Assembly (NCBI RefSeq): GCF_030053155.1
Contig: NZ_CP125645.1
Location: forward strand, 186,001-250,000
DNA: 64,000 bases
Reading direction: 5' to 3'
DNA from: Rhizobium sp. BT03
Lineage (GTDB): Bacteria > Pseudomonadota > Alphaproteobacteria > Rhizobiales > Rhizobiaceae
In this document: piece by piece, positions 55,012-64,000 of the stretch
How the letters are laid out: every line of letters starts with the position of its first letter
Numbering within the stretch: the first letter of the stretch is position 1
The notes under the pieces: generated by a model
Databases searched by the model: none
The model's input: only the letters and a program-made list of their open reading frames with translations
Told to the model about the DNA's origin: nothing
Made by a program: the position numbers and the translations under genes

Positions 55012-56328
55012 TCACCGGCTTACCCGGCTGATCTGCGCCTCTGTCTGATCAGGCAGCGCAGCGGCGTCTTCGGACGGCGCATCGGCGATGCGGGCCCGGG
55101 TTACCCTGACCACGTCGCCCGGCGCCAGCGGGGTCGTTTCGGAGGCCTGGAATTGATTGACCTCACCCTTGTCCCGCCGGTTCACGACGAACGTCAGGGG
55201 GAGTTCTTCAAGGCGGTTATTCACGTTGGCGCCGTTCGCCAGGTCTTCGAGAAGCAGTTGTTGCGTGGTGTCGCGCTTCAATTTGAGCTGATCGAGATTG
55301 GCTTTCTCAGCCTGCACCTCGGAAGCGACCTCGCTGCGGCGCGTGTCGGAAAGCCCCTCGAGATTGCGCGTCGTCTCGTTGATCGCCTGGCGGCCCCGCA
55401 TGATGGCCGTCACGAGGTCGAGCCGGTCGGAGCGATAGGTGGTGAGCAATCGTTCCAGATCCATCTGGCGTGAGGTGATCGTGAGGCCCTTCTGGACCAG
55501 CGTCTTCACGCTCGTCAGTTGCTCTTCGACCGACTGGATATTGTCATCCGAGCCTTTCAGCTTTTCTTCCAGCGTATCGATTTCCGCCGTCAGGAGATTG
55601 CGCAATTCGACGAGGGCCACCGACTGCTTGTCCAGCGCGCTTGCGCGGGCCTGAAAAATGACCCGCTCCTCCTGGTAGATACTCTCGGCATATTGCCGAT
55701 CGGCAGCGGGCGGCGGATCGAAGACGATCTCCTTCGCGCCGGACATCTCCGTTTGCAGCCGCGCGAGTTTTGCCGAACCGCGCAGCAGCGAATGGTCGAT
55801 TTCCCGCAAATCGCCGGCAAGCCTGATCGTCTGCGACTGCTGCTGTGCCGCAGCCCGCAACGGGCCGCCGCTCATGGCGAGCGATTGCAGGACGCTGAGG
55901 CCGGAGCGAAACTTGTATTCTCCCGGCGCCACGACGTCTCCGACGACGTAAATGGAGGGATAGTCGAGAATGTCGATGGTCACCGCAGGTGCCTGGGCCA
56001 GACCCATCTTCGCCTGAAGGCGCTTGCCAATCTCGTTGGTGAGGCCCTCATTGTCCAGATTTCCAACCGACAGCGCCCCCAGGAAGGGCAGGGAGACCAC
56101 ACCTGCATCCGAAACCGTATAGTCGCCTCCAATCCCATCCCATCGTTCAAACTGTCCTTTGGAGGGTATCCATTGGACGATCGTCAGGCGGATTCTCGTT
56201 TGTGGAGCCAGGGGGGCGCTGTCGGCGAGAGCTGGCGACACCGCTCCGGCAAGAAAGAGGAGTGCGCTGATGACGGACGTCGCGCGAAAGAACACGCGAG
56301 GGGCGCGGTGCGATAGATTCATGTACAT
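55012..56328 (-). CDS. ExoF/Wza-like polysaccharide export protein
   Basis: A 438-residue exported protein. A signal peptide (FFRATSVISALLFLAGAVSPALA, about residues 10-32) precedes a polysaccharide export (Poly_export) domain with YTVSDAGVVSLPFLGALSVG (about residues 64-83), an SLBB-like segment SIYVVGDVVAPGEYKFRSGL (about residues 117-136) and a long central coiled coil (about 180-340). ExoF of Sinorhizobium (succinoglycan) has this layout. It connects the inner-membrane assembly to export at the outer membrane. ATG 56328 is used (a second ATG at 56322); the open frame extends to 56472 without a ribosome site. Confidence 0.85.
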   Translation of the reverse strand: MYMNLSHRAPRVFFRATSVISALLFLAGAVSPALADSAPLAPQTRIRLTIVQWIPSKGQFERWDGIGGDYTVSDAGVVSLPFLGALSVGNLDNEGLTNEIGKRLQAKMGLAQAPAVTIDILDYPSIYVVGDVVAPGEYKFRSGLSVLQSLAMSGGPLRAAAQQQSQTIRLAGDLREIDHSLLRGSAKLARLQTEMSGAKEIVFDPPPAADRQYAESIYQEERVIFQARASALDKQSVALVELRNLLTAEIDTLEEKLKGSDDNIQSVEEQLTSVKTLVQKGLTITSRQMDLERLLTTYRSDRLDLVTAIMRGRQAINETTRNLEGLSDTRRSEVASEVQAEKANLDQLKLKRDTTQQLLLEDLANGANVNNRLEELPLTFVVNRRDKGEVNQFQASETTPLAPGDVVRVTRARIADAPSEDAAALPDQTEAQISRVSR

Positions 56329-56900
56329 GTCTCGCCTGCAAAACATTCTTACACGGACGCTGATACGATACCTTGACCTCTGCTCGAACGCCGGAAGCCA
56401 ATTCCGAAGCTGCACCGCCAGTGTGCAGCCTGGCGAAGCCTTGAGGAAGGTGGAGGCCGTTTGCTTTGCCACATCACTATTGATGAGGCGGGGAGGGTGC
56501 TTCAGCCTAAATTGAGTAGAAACATATATCGTCGGTGCGGCACGCAGGCGTCGTCTTGGAAAATCAATAGGTTATGCACGCAGAAATAGGCGCGATCGCT
56601 TCGGTAAAGTGCAACCTATACGGCAGCGCCCTCATGCTCGGGATCGTCGATTTTACCGCATGATGACCGGCCGTTTCGCCCCTCTACGGCTTCGAGCTTG
56701 CCCAGGAAACGGCAAATCTCCGCCCTTTCGCATCGGATCCGTCGCGTGGGCGACGCAACACGGCCGCTTGCCCAAAGGATGCCGTCTGTAGAGCGAAAGG
56801 CGTAGGATATACTCGCTTATTTTTCGACTATACTTCAGAGCTTCGCGTTTAAGCGAACCTCATAGATACGACCCTGACAATCTCGCGAGAGGTACCTGCC
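56329..56900. other. Intergenic region before the giant repeat protein
   Basis: About 570 bases, divergent between the ExoF-like gene and the giant protein gene. No gene, tRNA or repeat recognised. AT-rich stretches near 56800-56850 (TATACT, TTTTTCGACTATAC) may be promoter elements of the giant gene. Confidence 0.4.
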
Positions 56901-59900
56901 ATGTATCGCAACGCTCGCCGGTGGACTTCGCGCTCACTCCTGCTGGATTCGTTGGTTCCCCGATGGTTGACTGTCGGCGGAAAGGAAAGGCCGCGCAAGC
57001 CTGCCGGAAAGAACGGGGATAGTGCTCAACTCGCGGCAGCGGTGCAAACGGCTGATGGAAACAAGCAGGCCCTCCTCGTCGGCGATCCCCATAAGGAGGC
57101 TGCGCTCAACGAGCATGAGGCTGGGCAGAGCGCGGGCGTGAACGGCGACGCTGATGGTCGGGCCGACGACAGCCTCGTCGCGCCGCCCTTGCCTGACGCT
57201 TTCACAATCAATCGTGAAATCGGAGAGCGAAGCGGTGATAGAGCCGCGTCCGTACTGTCAGTTCATACGCCGGATTTTGCCCATGTCGAGCGGAACGCCA
57301 ACGGAGTTGCATTCGGGGCGGCATCACCCCTTTATCGCACCTACGCCGGAATGAACCTCATAGGCGACGATCCTTTGGCGCCGTATCTGCCGCAGGCGCC
57401 TACGCCGGCAGGCTCGGGGCACGATTCTGCCGCGGTAGTGGGCGAGCGTGCGCACTCCGGCAACGTCGTTATTCTCGAATCGAGCCCGTCAGCGCAGGCG
57501 AGCGCCCAGCATGCCGGAGCCAATTCACTGGCGTTTGGCATGCCCTTTGGCGTGTGCGGGTGCGGCTACTTTACCTCCCCCACGCGGATTCTCGATTGGG
57601 CCCATGGCGGCGCCATGCTCCAACAGGACGGTCAATTGGCGGGGACCAAGCTGACCGAGGGGCCGGACTATGTATCGGCGCTCAAGCGGGCCATCGGCGC
57701 CTCGGTCAGCGACCCGCTTCTCGATCGTAATCTGTCCCCTCTCTCGGGCTGGCGCGGCACCGCAAACTGGACAGAATCAACGGTCTTGGCCGGATCATTG
57801 CCAGGCGGTGGCGAGACCGGAACAGGCAACAGCACCTCCAAAGGTATCGGCATCCTTTCCGGCTCGGTAACGACGCCACCTTCGACGCAGCGGTCGCTGA
57901 CGACGCAAAATCTGGCGGCCGCAGCGGCGGCCAGCAACCCGATCGTGCTGGAAAATCAGAAACAGGGCAATCCAGAAAGCGAGTGGGGCATCGACGGTGC
58001 CGGCAGCACCAACATCGAGGGCTTTGCGACCGATATCAGTGTCGACAACGGCAAGACGATCAGCTTCAAGATCAATACGAATTCCACCAATTACCGGATC
58101 GATATATACCGGCTCGGCTATTACGGCGGCATGGGCGCCCGCAAGGTGGCGACCATGCAGCATACCGGATTGCAGACCCAGCCCAGTCCGCTGCGCAATG
58201 CCACAACCGGCACGGTGGACGCCGGCAACTGGGCCGTCTCGGCGTCCTGGACCGTACCTGATGATGCCGTCTCGGGCGTCTATATCGCCAAGCTCGTGCG
58301 TCAGGATGGCACCTCCGGCGAAAATCATATCCCGTTCATCGTGCGCGACGACGACAGTCACAGCGATATCGTCTTCCAAACCGCCGACGAGACCTGGCAG
58401 GCTTATAACGGCTGGGGTGGCGCAAACTTCTATGGCGGCAACGGTCCGGCGACGGGGCAGGGGGCGGGCCGCGCCTATGCGGTCAGCTACAACAGGCCGA
58501 TTGCGACCCGCGGCGGGGTGGGCACCTATGCCGGTCCGCAGGATTACCTGTTCGGCGCCGAATATGCGGGCATCTCCTGGCTGGAACAGAACGGCTACGA
58601 TGTTTCTTACATGTCGGGTGTCGACGTCGACCGCTATGGCAGCCTGTTGCTCAATCACAAAACCTATGTTGATGCCGGGCACGACGAATACTGGTCCGGA
58701 CAGCAGAGGACCAATGTCGAAGCCGCGCGCGATGCCGGCGTCAACCTGATGTTCTGGAGCGGCAACGAGGTCTATTGGCGCACCCGCTGGGGCAATGCCT
58801 ACAGCGCCGACGGCACACCTTATCGCACCCTGATCTCCTACAAGGAGACATGGTCGCCCAGCGCCAGCATCGACCCTTCCAACGAATGGACGGGCACCTT
58901 CCGCGATCCGCGTCTCAGCCCGCCTGCCATCGGCGGCGGAAACCCCGAAAACTCGCTGACCGGGCAGTTGTTCAAGGTCGACGATGTCGGCAGCAATCTT
59001 GCCGCGATCACGGTTAAATATGATGACGCCAACCTGCGCTTCTGGCGCAATACGAGCGTTGCCAATCTTCAGCCTGGCCAGACGGCAACGCTCACCAAGA
59101 ACTATCTAGGTTACGAATGGGACGAAGCAGTCGACAACGGCTTCGATCCGGCCGGCCTCGTCAAGCTGTCGTCGACGACGCTTCCGGTCAGCACCTACTT
59201 GCTCGACTACGGCAACACCACCGGCAATGCGACCTCGACCCACAATCTGACGCTTTATCGGGCGCCGAGCGGTGCGCTGGTATTCGGCGCCGGCACCGTC
59301 TACTGGGCCTGGGGCCTGAGCGACAATCACGACCTCCAGGCGACGCCGACGGACCCGCGCGTGCAGCAGGCGATGGTCAATCTGCTCGCCGACATGGGCA
59401 TTCAGCCTGGGACACTGCAATCCGGGCTCGTCGCGACAACCGCTTCGTCGGACCATACTGCGCCGACCTCGGTCATCACGGTGCCCGCCACGGCGACCGT
59501 AGGATCCACCGTGACGATTACCGGCACCGCTACCGATACCGGAGGCGGCGTCATCGCTGCGGTCGAGGTCTCCACCGATAACGGAGCGAGCTGGCATCCG
59601 GCGACAGGCGATGAGAACTGGACTTATACCTGGTCGCCGCAGACCGCGGGCACCTACACCATCCGATCGCGCGCAGTGGACGATAACGTCAACCTGGAAA
59701 CACCCTCGGCGGGGCGAACGGTCACCGTCAGCGGGCCGAATTACACCTCTCTCTTCGGTTCGGCGACACCGGCGGTCGTCAACACCAACGATAGCGCAGC
59801 CGTTGAACTCGGCGTCAAATTCCAGACCTCCGTGGCGGGCACGGTCACCGGCATTCGTTTCTACAAGGGCGACCTGGATACGGGCACGCATACCGGTTCT

Positions 59901-62900
59901 TTATGGTCGAGCACCGGTACGCGGCTTGCGACCCTCACCTTTACGAACGAGACTACCAGCGGCTGGCAGACTGCCTATTTCACCAGTCCAGTGGCTCTGA
60001 CGGTCGGACAAACCTACACCGCGTCCTACCATACGAATACCGGTCACTATTCGACGAGCACCAACTACTTCACCTCAAATGTGACCAGCGGTCCGCTGAC
60101 GGCACCGGCCAGCGGCAATGGCGTCTACCGCTATGGCAACAACAGCCTGTTCCCCAGCACCACCTTCCAGTCGACGAACTATTGGGTCGATGTGATGTTC
60201 ACGACACCGAGCTCGAACACGACGCCGACGGCGGTTGCCGATGCGGGGGATGCGACCGAGAAGGGCGGGGTGGCCAACGGTTCGGGCGGCGCGGTTGCCA
60301 GCGGCAACGTGCTGACCAACGACACCGATCCGAATGCCGGCGATACCAAGACCGTCACGGCCGTGGTCTTCGGCGCGACGTCGGGCACGCTGGGCTCGGC
60401 GCTCAACGGTACCTATGGCAGTCTCGTGCTCAATGCATCGGGCGCCTATACCTATACGATCAACGAGACCAATACCGCCGTCCAGGGGCTGCGGCAGTCG
60501 ACCAACACGCTGAGCGATGTCTTCAGCTACACGATGCGCGACAGCGCCGGCGCCACGGCCACGGCCAATCTGACCGTCACCATCCATGGTGCCAACGACG
60601 CGCCGGTGCTGGCCGTCCAGACGGCTGGTCAGAATGCCACCGTCGGCACGGCCTTCTCCTTCGCCGTTCCGACGACGACCTTCACCGATGTCGACAGCGG
60701 CGAGACGCTGACCTATTCGGCAACGGCCGCCGATGGCACGGCGCTGCCTGCCTGGCTGAGCTTCAATGCCACGACGCGGACCTTCTCCGGCACGCCGACG
60801 ACCGCTGGCACCTATGGCGTCAGGGTGACGGCGACGGATCTTGGCGGCCTTGCCGCCAATGAGACCTTCAACATCGCCGTGTCGACGCCCGGCAATACGC
60901 CGCCGACGGCAGTTGCCGATGCGGGGGATGCGACCGAGAAGGGCGGGGTGGCCAACGGTTCGGGCGGCGCGGTTGCCAGCGGCAACGTGCTGACCAACGA
61001 CACCGATCCGAATGCCGGCGATACCAAGACCGTCACGGCCGTGGTCTTCGGCGCGACGTCGGGCACGCTGGGCTCGGCGCTCAACGGTACCTATGGCAGT
61101 CTCGTGCTCAATGCATCGGGCGCCTATACCTATACGATCAACGAGACCAATACCGCCGTCCAGGGGCTGCGGCAGTCGACCAACACGCTGAGCGATGTCT
61201 TCAGCTACACGATGCGCGACAGCGCCGGCGCCACGGCCACGGCCAATCTGACCGTCACCATCCATGGTGCCAACGACGCGCCGGTGCTGGCCGTCCAGAC
61301 GGCTGGTCAGAATGCCACCGTCGGCACGGCCTTCTCCTTCGCCGTTCCGACGACGACCTTCACCGATGTCGACAGCGGCGAGACGCTGACCTATTCGGCA
61401 ACGGCCGCCGATGGCACGGCGCTGCCTGCCTGGCTGAGCTTCAATGCCACGACGCGGACCTTCTCCGGCACGCCGACGACCGCTGGCACCTATGGCGTCA
61501 GGGTGACGGCGACGGATCTTGGCGGCCTTGCCGCCAATGAGAACTTCAACATCACCGCCTCGGCGGCGGCGACGACCTACAGCCTGTTCAACGCCTCCAG
61601 CACGCCGGCCCAGACCAACCTCAATGATGGTCAGCAGCTCGAACTCGGCGTCAAGTTCCAGTCGAGCGTTGCCGGTGACGTGACCGGCATCAAGTTCTAC
61701 CGCAGCGCCAACGATAACGGCCAGAATGTCGTCGACCTGTGGACCACGACGGGCACCAAGCTCGCCACCGCCACCTTCGCCGGCACCACCGGGAGCGGCT
61801 GGCAGACGGTGAACTTCTCAACCCCCGTCACCATCGCCGCCAACACGATCTACGTCGCCTCCTATCACACGACAGGGGCCTACGTCGCGACCGACAATTT
61901 CTTTACGGCCGCCGTCACCAGCGGCCCGCTGACCGCGTCGGCCAGCGGCAACGGCGTATACACCTATGGCGGCTCCGCCACCGCAGGCATTTTCCCGAAT
62001 GCCACCTACGCTGCCGCCAATTACTATGCCGATGTGGTCTTCCGTCCGGCATCGACAGCGCCGAACACGACGCCGACGGCGGTTGCCGATGCGGGGGATG
62101 CGACCGAGAAGGGCGGGGTGGCCAACGGTTCTGGCGGCGTGGTTGCCAGCGGCAACGTGCTGACCAACGACACCGATCCGGATTCCGGCGATACCAAGAC
62201 CGTCACGGCCGTGGTCTTCGGCGCGACGTCGGGCACGCTGGGCTCGGCGCTCAACGGTACCTATGGCAGTCTCGTGCTCAATGCATCGGGCGCCTATACC
62301 TATACGATCAACGAGACCAATACCGCCGTCCAGGGGCTGCGGCAGTCGACCAACACGCTGAGCGATGTCTTCAGCTACACGATGCGCGACAGCGCCGGCG
62401 CCACGGCCACGGCCAATCTGACCGTCACCATCCATGGTGCCAACGACGCGCCGGTGCTGGCCGTCCAGACGGCTGGTCAGAATGCCACCGTCGGCACGGC
62501 CTTCTCCTTCGCCGTTCCGACGACGACCTTCACCGATGTCGACAGCGGCGAGACGCTGACCTATTCGGCAACGGCCGCCGATGGCACGGCGCTGCCTGCC
62601 TGGCTGAGCTTCAATGCCACGACGCGGACCTTCTCCGGCACGCCGACGACCGCTGGCACCTATGGCGTCAGGGTGACGGCGACGGATCTTGGCGGCCTTG
62701 CCGCCAATGAGACCTTCAACATCGCCGTGTCGACGCCCGGCAATACGCCGCCGACGGCAGTTGCCGATGCGGGGGATGCGACCGAGAAGGGCGGGGTGGC
62801 CAACGGTTCGGGCGGCGCGGTTGCCAGCGGCAACGTGCTGACCAACGACACCGATCCGAATGCCGGCGATACCAAGACCGTCACGGCCGTGGTCTTCGGC

Positions 62901-63923
62901 GCGACGTCGGGCACGCTGGGCTCGGCGCTCAACGGTACCTATGGCAGTCTCGTGCTCAATGCATCGGGCGCCTATACCTATACGATCAACGAGACCAATA
63001 CCGCCGTCCAGGGGCTGCGGCAGTCGACCAACACGCTGAGCGATGTCTTCAGCTACACGATGCGCGACAGCGCCGGCGCCACGGCCACGGCCAATCTGAC
63101 CGTCACCATCCATGGTGCCAACGACGCGCCGGTGCTGGCCGTCCAGACGGCTGGTCAGAATGCCACCGTCGGCACGGCCTTCTCCTTCGCCGTTCCGACG
63201 ACGACCTTCACCGATGTCGACAGCGGCGAGACGCTGACCTATTCGGCAACGGCCGCCGATGGCACGGCGCTGCCTGCCTGGCTGAGCTTCAATGCCACGA
63301 CGCGGACCTTCTCCGGCACGCCGACGACCGCTGGCACCTATGGCGTCAGGGTGACGGCGACGGATCTTGGCGGCCTTGCCGCCAATGAGAACTTCAACAT
63401 CACCGCCTCGGCGGCGGCGACGACCTACAGCCTGTTCAACGCCTCCAGCACGCCGGCCCAGACCAACCTCAATGATGGTCAGCAGCTCGAACTCGGCGTC
63501 AAGTTCCAGTCGAGCGTTGCCGGTGACGTGACCGGCATCAAGTTCTACCGCAGCGCCAACGATAACGGCCAGAATGTCGTCGACCTGTGGACCACGACGG
63601 GCACCAAGCTCGCCACCGCCACCTTCGCCGGCACCACCGGGAGCGGCTGGCAGACGGTGAACTTCTCAACCCCCGTCACCATCGCCGCCAACACGATCTA
63701 CGTCGCCTCCTATCACACCACCGGCGCTTACGTGGCAACTGACGGCTTCTTCGCCAGTGCCGTCACCAACGGTCCGTTGACGGCCCAATCAAGCGCGGTC
63801 GCCGGTGGCAACGGTGTCTATGCGTATGGCGGATCGGCCACGACAGGTCTCTTCCCGACCAACTCCTACGATTCATCGAATTACTATGCGGACGTGGTCT
63901 TCCGGCCGCAGCTCGTCGGGTGA
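56901..63923 (+). CDS. Giant 2340-residue surface/secreted protein: DMF-beta-like, Ig-like, DUF4082 and VCBS/He_PIG repeats
   Basis: Residues 1-345 are unique and lack a clear signal peptide. About 350-840 resemble the C-terminal domain of N,N-dimethylformamidase beta subunit (ENQKQGNPESEWGI, IDIYRLGYYGGMGARKV, AGHDEYWSGQQR). About 852-947 form an Ig-like domain. DUF4082 domains follow at about 948-1102, 1559-1717 and 2175-2333. Between them are four copies of a 226-residue unit with a VCBS part (TPTAVADAGDATEKGG, GALNGTYGSLVLNASGAYTY-like) and a He_PIG part (LSFNATTRTFSGTPTTAGTY). There are no RTX calcium repeats. Such proteins bind or process glycans at the cell surface; export by a type I system is possible. 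ATG 56901 follows GAGAGG at 8 bases. Not in an operon with the ExoF-like gene. Confidence 0.85.
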   Translation: MYRNARRWTSRSLLLDSLVPRWLTVGGKERPRKPAGKNGDSAQLAAAVQTADGNKQALLVGDPHKEAALNEHEAGQSAGVNGDADGRADDSLVAPPLPDAFTINREIGERSGDRAASVLSVHTPDFAHVERNANGVAFGAASPLYRTYAGMNLIGDDPLAPYLPQAPTPAGSGHDSAAVVGERAHSGNVVILESSPSAQASAQHAGANSLAFGMPFGVCGCGYFTSPTRILDWAHGGAMLQQDGQLAGTKLTEGPDYVSALKRAIGASVSDPLLDRNLSPLSGWRGTANWTESTVLAGSLPGGGETGTGNSTSKGIGILSGSVTTPPSTQRSLTTQNLAAAAAASNPIVLENQKQGNPESEWGIDGAGSTNIEGFATDISVDNGKTISFKINTNSTNYRIDIYRLGYYGGMGARKVATMQHTGLQTQPSPLRNATTGTVDAGNWAVSASWTVPDDAVSGVYIAKLVRQDGTSGENHIPFIVRDDDSHSDIVFQTADETWQAYNGWGGANFYGGNGPATGQGAGRAYAVSYNRPIATRGGVGTYAGPQDYLFGAEYAGISWLEQNGYDVSYMSGVDVDRYGSLLLNHKTYVDAGHDEYWSGQQRTNVEAARDAGVNLMFWSGNEVYWRTRWGNAYSADGTPYRTLISYKETWSPSASIDPSNEWTGTFRDPRLSPPAIGGGNPENSLTGQLFKVDDVGSNLAAITVKYDDANLRFWRNTSVANLQPGQTATLTKNYLGYEWDEAVDNGFDPAGLVKLSSTTLPVSTYLLDYGNTTGNATSTHNLTLYRAPSGALVFGAGTVYWAWGLSDNHDLQATPTDPRVQQAMVNLLADMGIQPGTLQSGLVATTASSDHTAPTSVITVPATATVGSTVTITGTATDTGGGVIAAVEVSTDNGASWHPATGDENWTYTWSPQTAGTYTIRSRAVDDNVNLETPSAGRTVTVSGPNYTSLFGSATPAVVNTNDSAAVELGVKFQTSVAGTVTGIRFYKGDLDTGTHTGSLWSSTGTRLATLTFTNETTSGWQTAYFTSPVALTVGQTYTASYHTNTGHYSTSTNYFTSNVTSGPLTAPASGNGVYRYGNNSLFPSTTFQSTNYWVDVMFTTPSSNTTPTAVADAGDATEKGGVANGSGGAVASGNVLTNDTDPNAGDTKTVTAVVFGATSGTLGSALNGTYGSLVLNASGAYTYTINETNTAVQGLRQSTNTLSDVFSYTMRDSAGATATANLTVTIHGANDAPVLAVQTAGQNATVGTAFSFAVPTTTFTDVDSGETLTYSATAADGTALPAWLSFNATTRTFSGTPTTAGTYGVRVTATDLGGLAANETFNIAVSTPGNTPPTAVADAGDATEKGGVANGSGGAVASGNVLTNDTDPNAGDTKTVTAVVFGATSGTLGSALNGTYGSLVLNASGAYTYTINETNTAVQGLRQSTNTLSDVFSYTMRDSAGATATANLTVTIHGANDAPVLAVQTAGQNATVGTAFSFAVPTTTFTDVDSGETLTYSATAADGTALPAWLSFNATTRTFSGTPTTAGTYGVRVTATDLGGLAANENFNITASAAATTYSLFNASSTPAQTNLNDGQQLELGVKFQSSVAGDVTGIKFYRSANDNGQNVVDLWTTTGTKLATATFAGTTGSGWQTVNFSTPVTIAANTIYVASYHTTGAYVATDNFFTAAVTSGPLTASASGNGVYTYGGSATAGIFPNATYAAANYYADVVFRPASTAPNTTPTAVADAGDATEKGGVANGSGGVVASGNVLTNDTDPDSGDTKTVTAVVFGATSGTLGSALNGTYGSLVLNASGAYTYTINETNTAVQGLRQSTNTLSDVFSYTMRDSAGATATANLTVTIHGANDAPVLAVQTAGQNATVGTAFSFAVPTTTFTDVDSGETLTYSATAADGTALPAWLSFNATTRTFSGTPTTAGTYGVRVTATDLGGLAANETFNIAVSTPGNTPPTAVADAGDATEKGGVANGSGGAVASGNVLTNDTDPNAGDTKTVTAVVFGATSGTLGSALNGTYGSLVLNASGAYTYTINETNTAVQGLRQSTNTLSDVFSYTMRDSAGATATANLTVTIHGANDAPVLAVQTAGQNATVGTAFSFAVPTTTFTDVDSGETLTYSATAADGTALPAWLSFNATTRTFSGTPTTAGTYGVRVTATDLGGLAANENFNITASAAATTYSLFNASSTPAQTNLNDGQQLELGVKFQSSVAGDVTGIKFYRSANDNGQNVVDLWTTTGTKLATATFAGTTGSGWQTVNFSTPVTIAANTIYVASYHTTGAYVATDGFFASAVTNGPLTAQSSAVAGGNGVYAYGGSATTGLFPTNSYDSSNYYADVVFRPQLVG
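60216..63714 (+). repeat. In-frame direct repeats: four 678-bp units inside a near-identical 1848-bp duplication
   Basis: A GTTGCCGATG landmark recurs at 60234, 60912, 62082 and 62760: 678 bases within each pair and 1848 bases between pairs, all multiples of 3. Segment 60216-61866 matches 62064-63714 almost base for base (differences near 62130-62190), then diverges. The DNA identity points to recent duplication or ongoing conversion. Confidence 0.9.
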
Positions 63924-64000
63924 AGCAAAGGTTAGGGACGGTTTCGAATGAGGCTGATACGACGCAAATGCTGGCCGCGGCGAGGGGCGCTCCGACCGTC
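63920..64000 (+). CDS. Possible start of a downstream gene, truncated at the right edge
   Basis: GTG 63920 overlaps the giant gene stop by the GTGA pattern seen in coupled operons and opens a frame KQRLGTVSNEADTTQMLAAA to the edge. ATG 63950 in another frame is an alternative. Too short to identify. Low confidence. Confidence 0.25.
   Translation, partial: MKQRLGTVSNEADTTQMLAAARGAPTV

Noticed and set aside
60075..63113. Long minus-strand frames inside the giant gene
   Set aside because: They mirror the VCBS repeats, have Arg/Gly-rich composition typical of antisense GC-rich frames, and repeat exactly with the plus-strand units.
56901..63923. Tandem repeats taken for a CRISPR array
   Set aside because: Units are 678 bp, coding and in frame, with no short spacers.

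Overview
The window looks like a Rhizobium chromosome or large replicon (R. leguminosarum/etli group, Rhizobiaceae). Reasons are the GC-rich coding, the many opine/peptide-type ABC operons with 4-bp ATGA overlaps, an ExoF-like exporter and a Wzc/ExoP-like kinase, and an intergenic element at 54828-54944 that I recognise as a RIME1-type repeat of Rhizobiaceae. No rRNA, tRNA, CRISPR array, insertion sequence or phage gene was seen.

Layout. 1-225: start of a sugar-type binding protein, running off the left edge. 452-1362: an Xre/RES toxin-antitoxin pair with a repeat-rich operator. 1545-5413: a small polysaccharide-decoration block (pyruvyl transferase, flippase, acyltransferase). 5436-17877: an acid-sugar catabolic locus with a leftward arm (DapA-type aldolase, BNR/sialidase-fold protein, Fe-alcohol dehydrogenase, PdxA2-type dehydrogenase), a rightward arm (five-gene peptide-type ABC importer, DUF1537 kinase) and a GntR/FadR regulator. 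Both arms share a promoter-proximal TTTACAATAA motif. 17897-28455: miscellaneous genes, including a frameshifted HigA antitoxin, DUF421 protein, a protein-isoaspartate methyltransferase fused to a membrane-anchored domain, a metal/peptide ABC importer behind a Zur-like inverted repeat, DUF3299, DUF2277, SMI1/KNR4 and an MscS channel.

28523-56328 is a large Wzx/Wzy-type surface-polysaccharide locus. A leftward operon (36141 to 28523) carries three glycosyltransferases, a tyrosine-autokinase/chain-length protein and the GDP-fucose pair gmd-fcl. A rightward operon (36752 to 46193) carries a Wzy/WaaL-like polymerase, a beta-helix glycan-active protein, a WecG-type transferase, a WbaP/ExoY-type initiating transferase, a UDP-xylose synthase-like SDR and two GT2 enzymes. 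A LuxR-type regulator with a degenerate receiver lies next, leftward. A tightly overlapped rightward operon (47715-53258) makes acetamido/amino sugars (two DegT aminotransferases, Gfo/Idh dehydrogenase, two left-handed beta-helix acyltransferases, an SDR epimerase). Leftward genes for a second flippase and an ExoF-like export protein close the locus.

56901-63923 encodes a 2340-residue repeat protein: an N,N-dimethylformamidase-beta-like domain, an Ig-like domain, three DUF4082 domains and four near-identical VCBS/He_PIG units, with a recent 1848-bp in-frame DNA duplication. It is probably a cell-surface or secreted glycan-associated protein.

Two degraded genes not visible as intact frames were found by reading between genes: a PhyH-like remnant (40135-40560, minus) and a short GC-rich relic (47437-47535). 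The most unusual material is the acid-sugar locus, the isoaspartate methyltransferase fusion, the polysaccharide-coupled beta-helix enzyme, the phospho-Asp-less regulator and the duplicated giant protein. All functions are read from sequence patterns without database searches.
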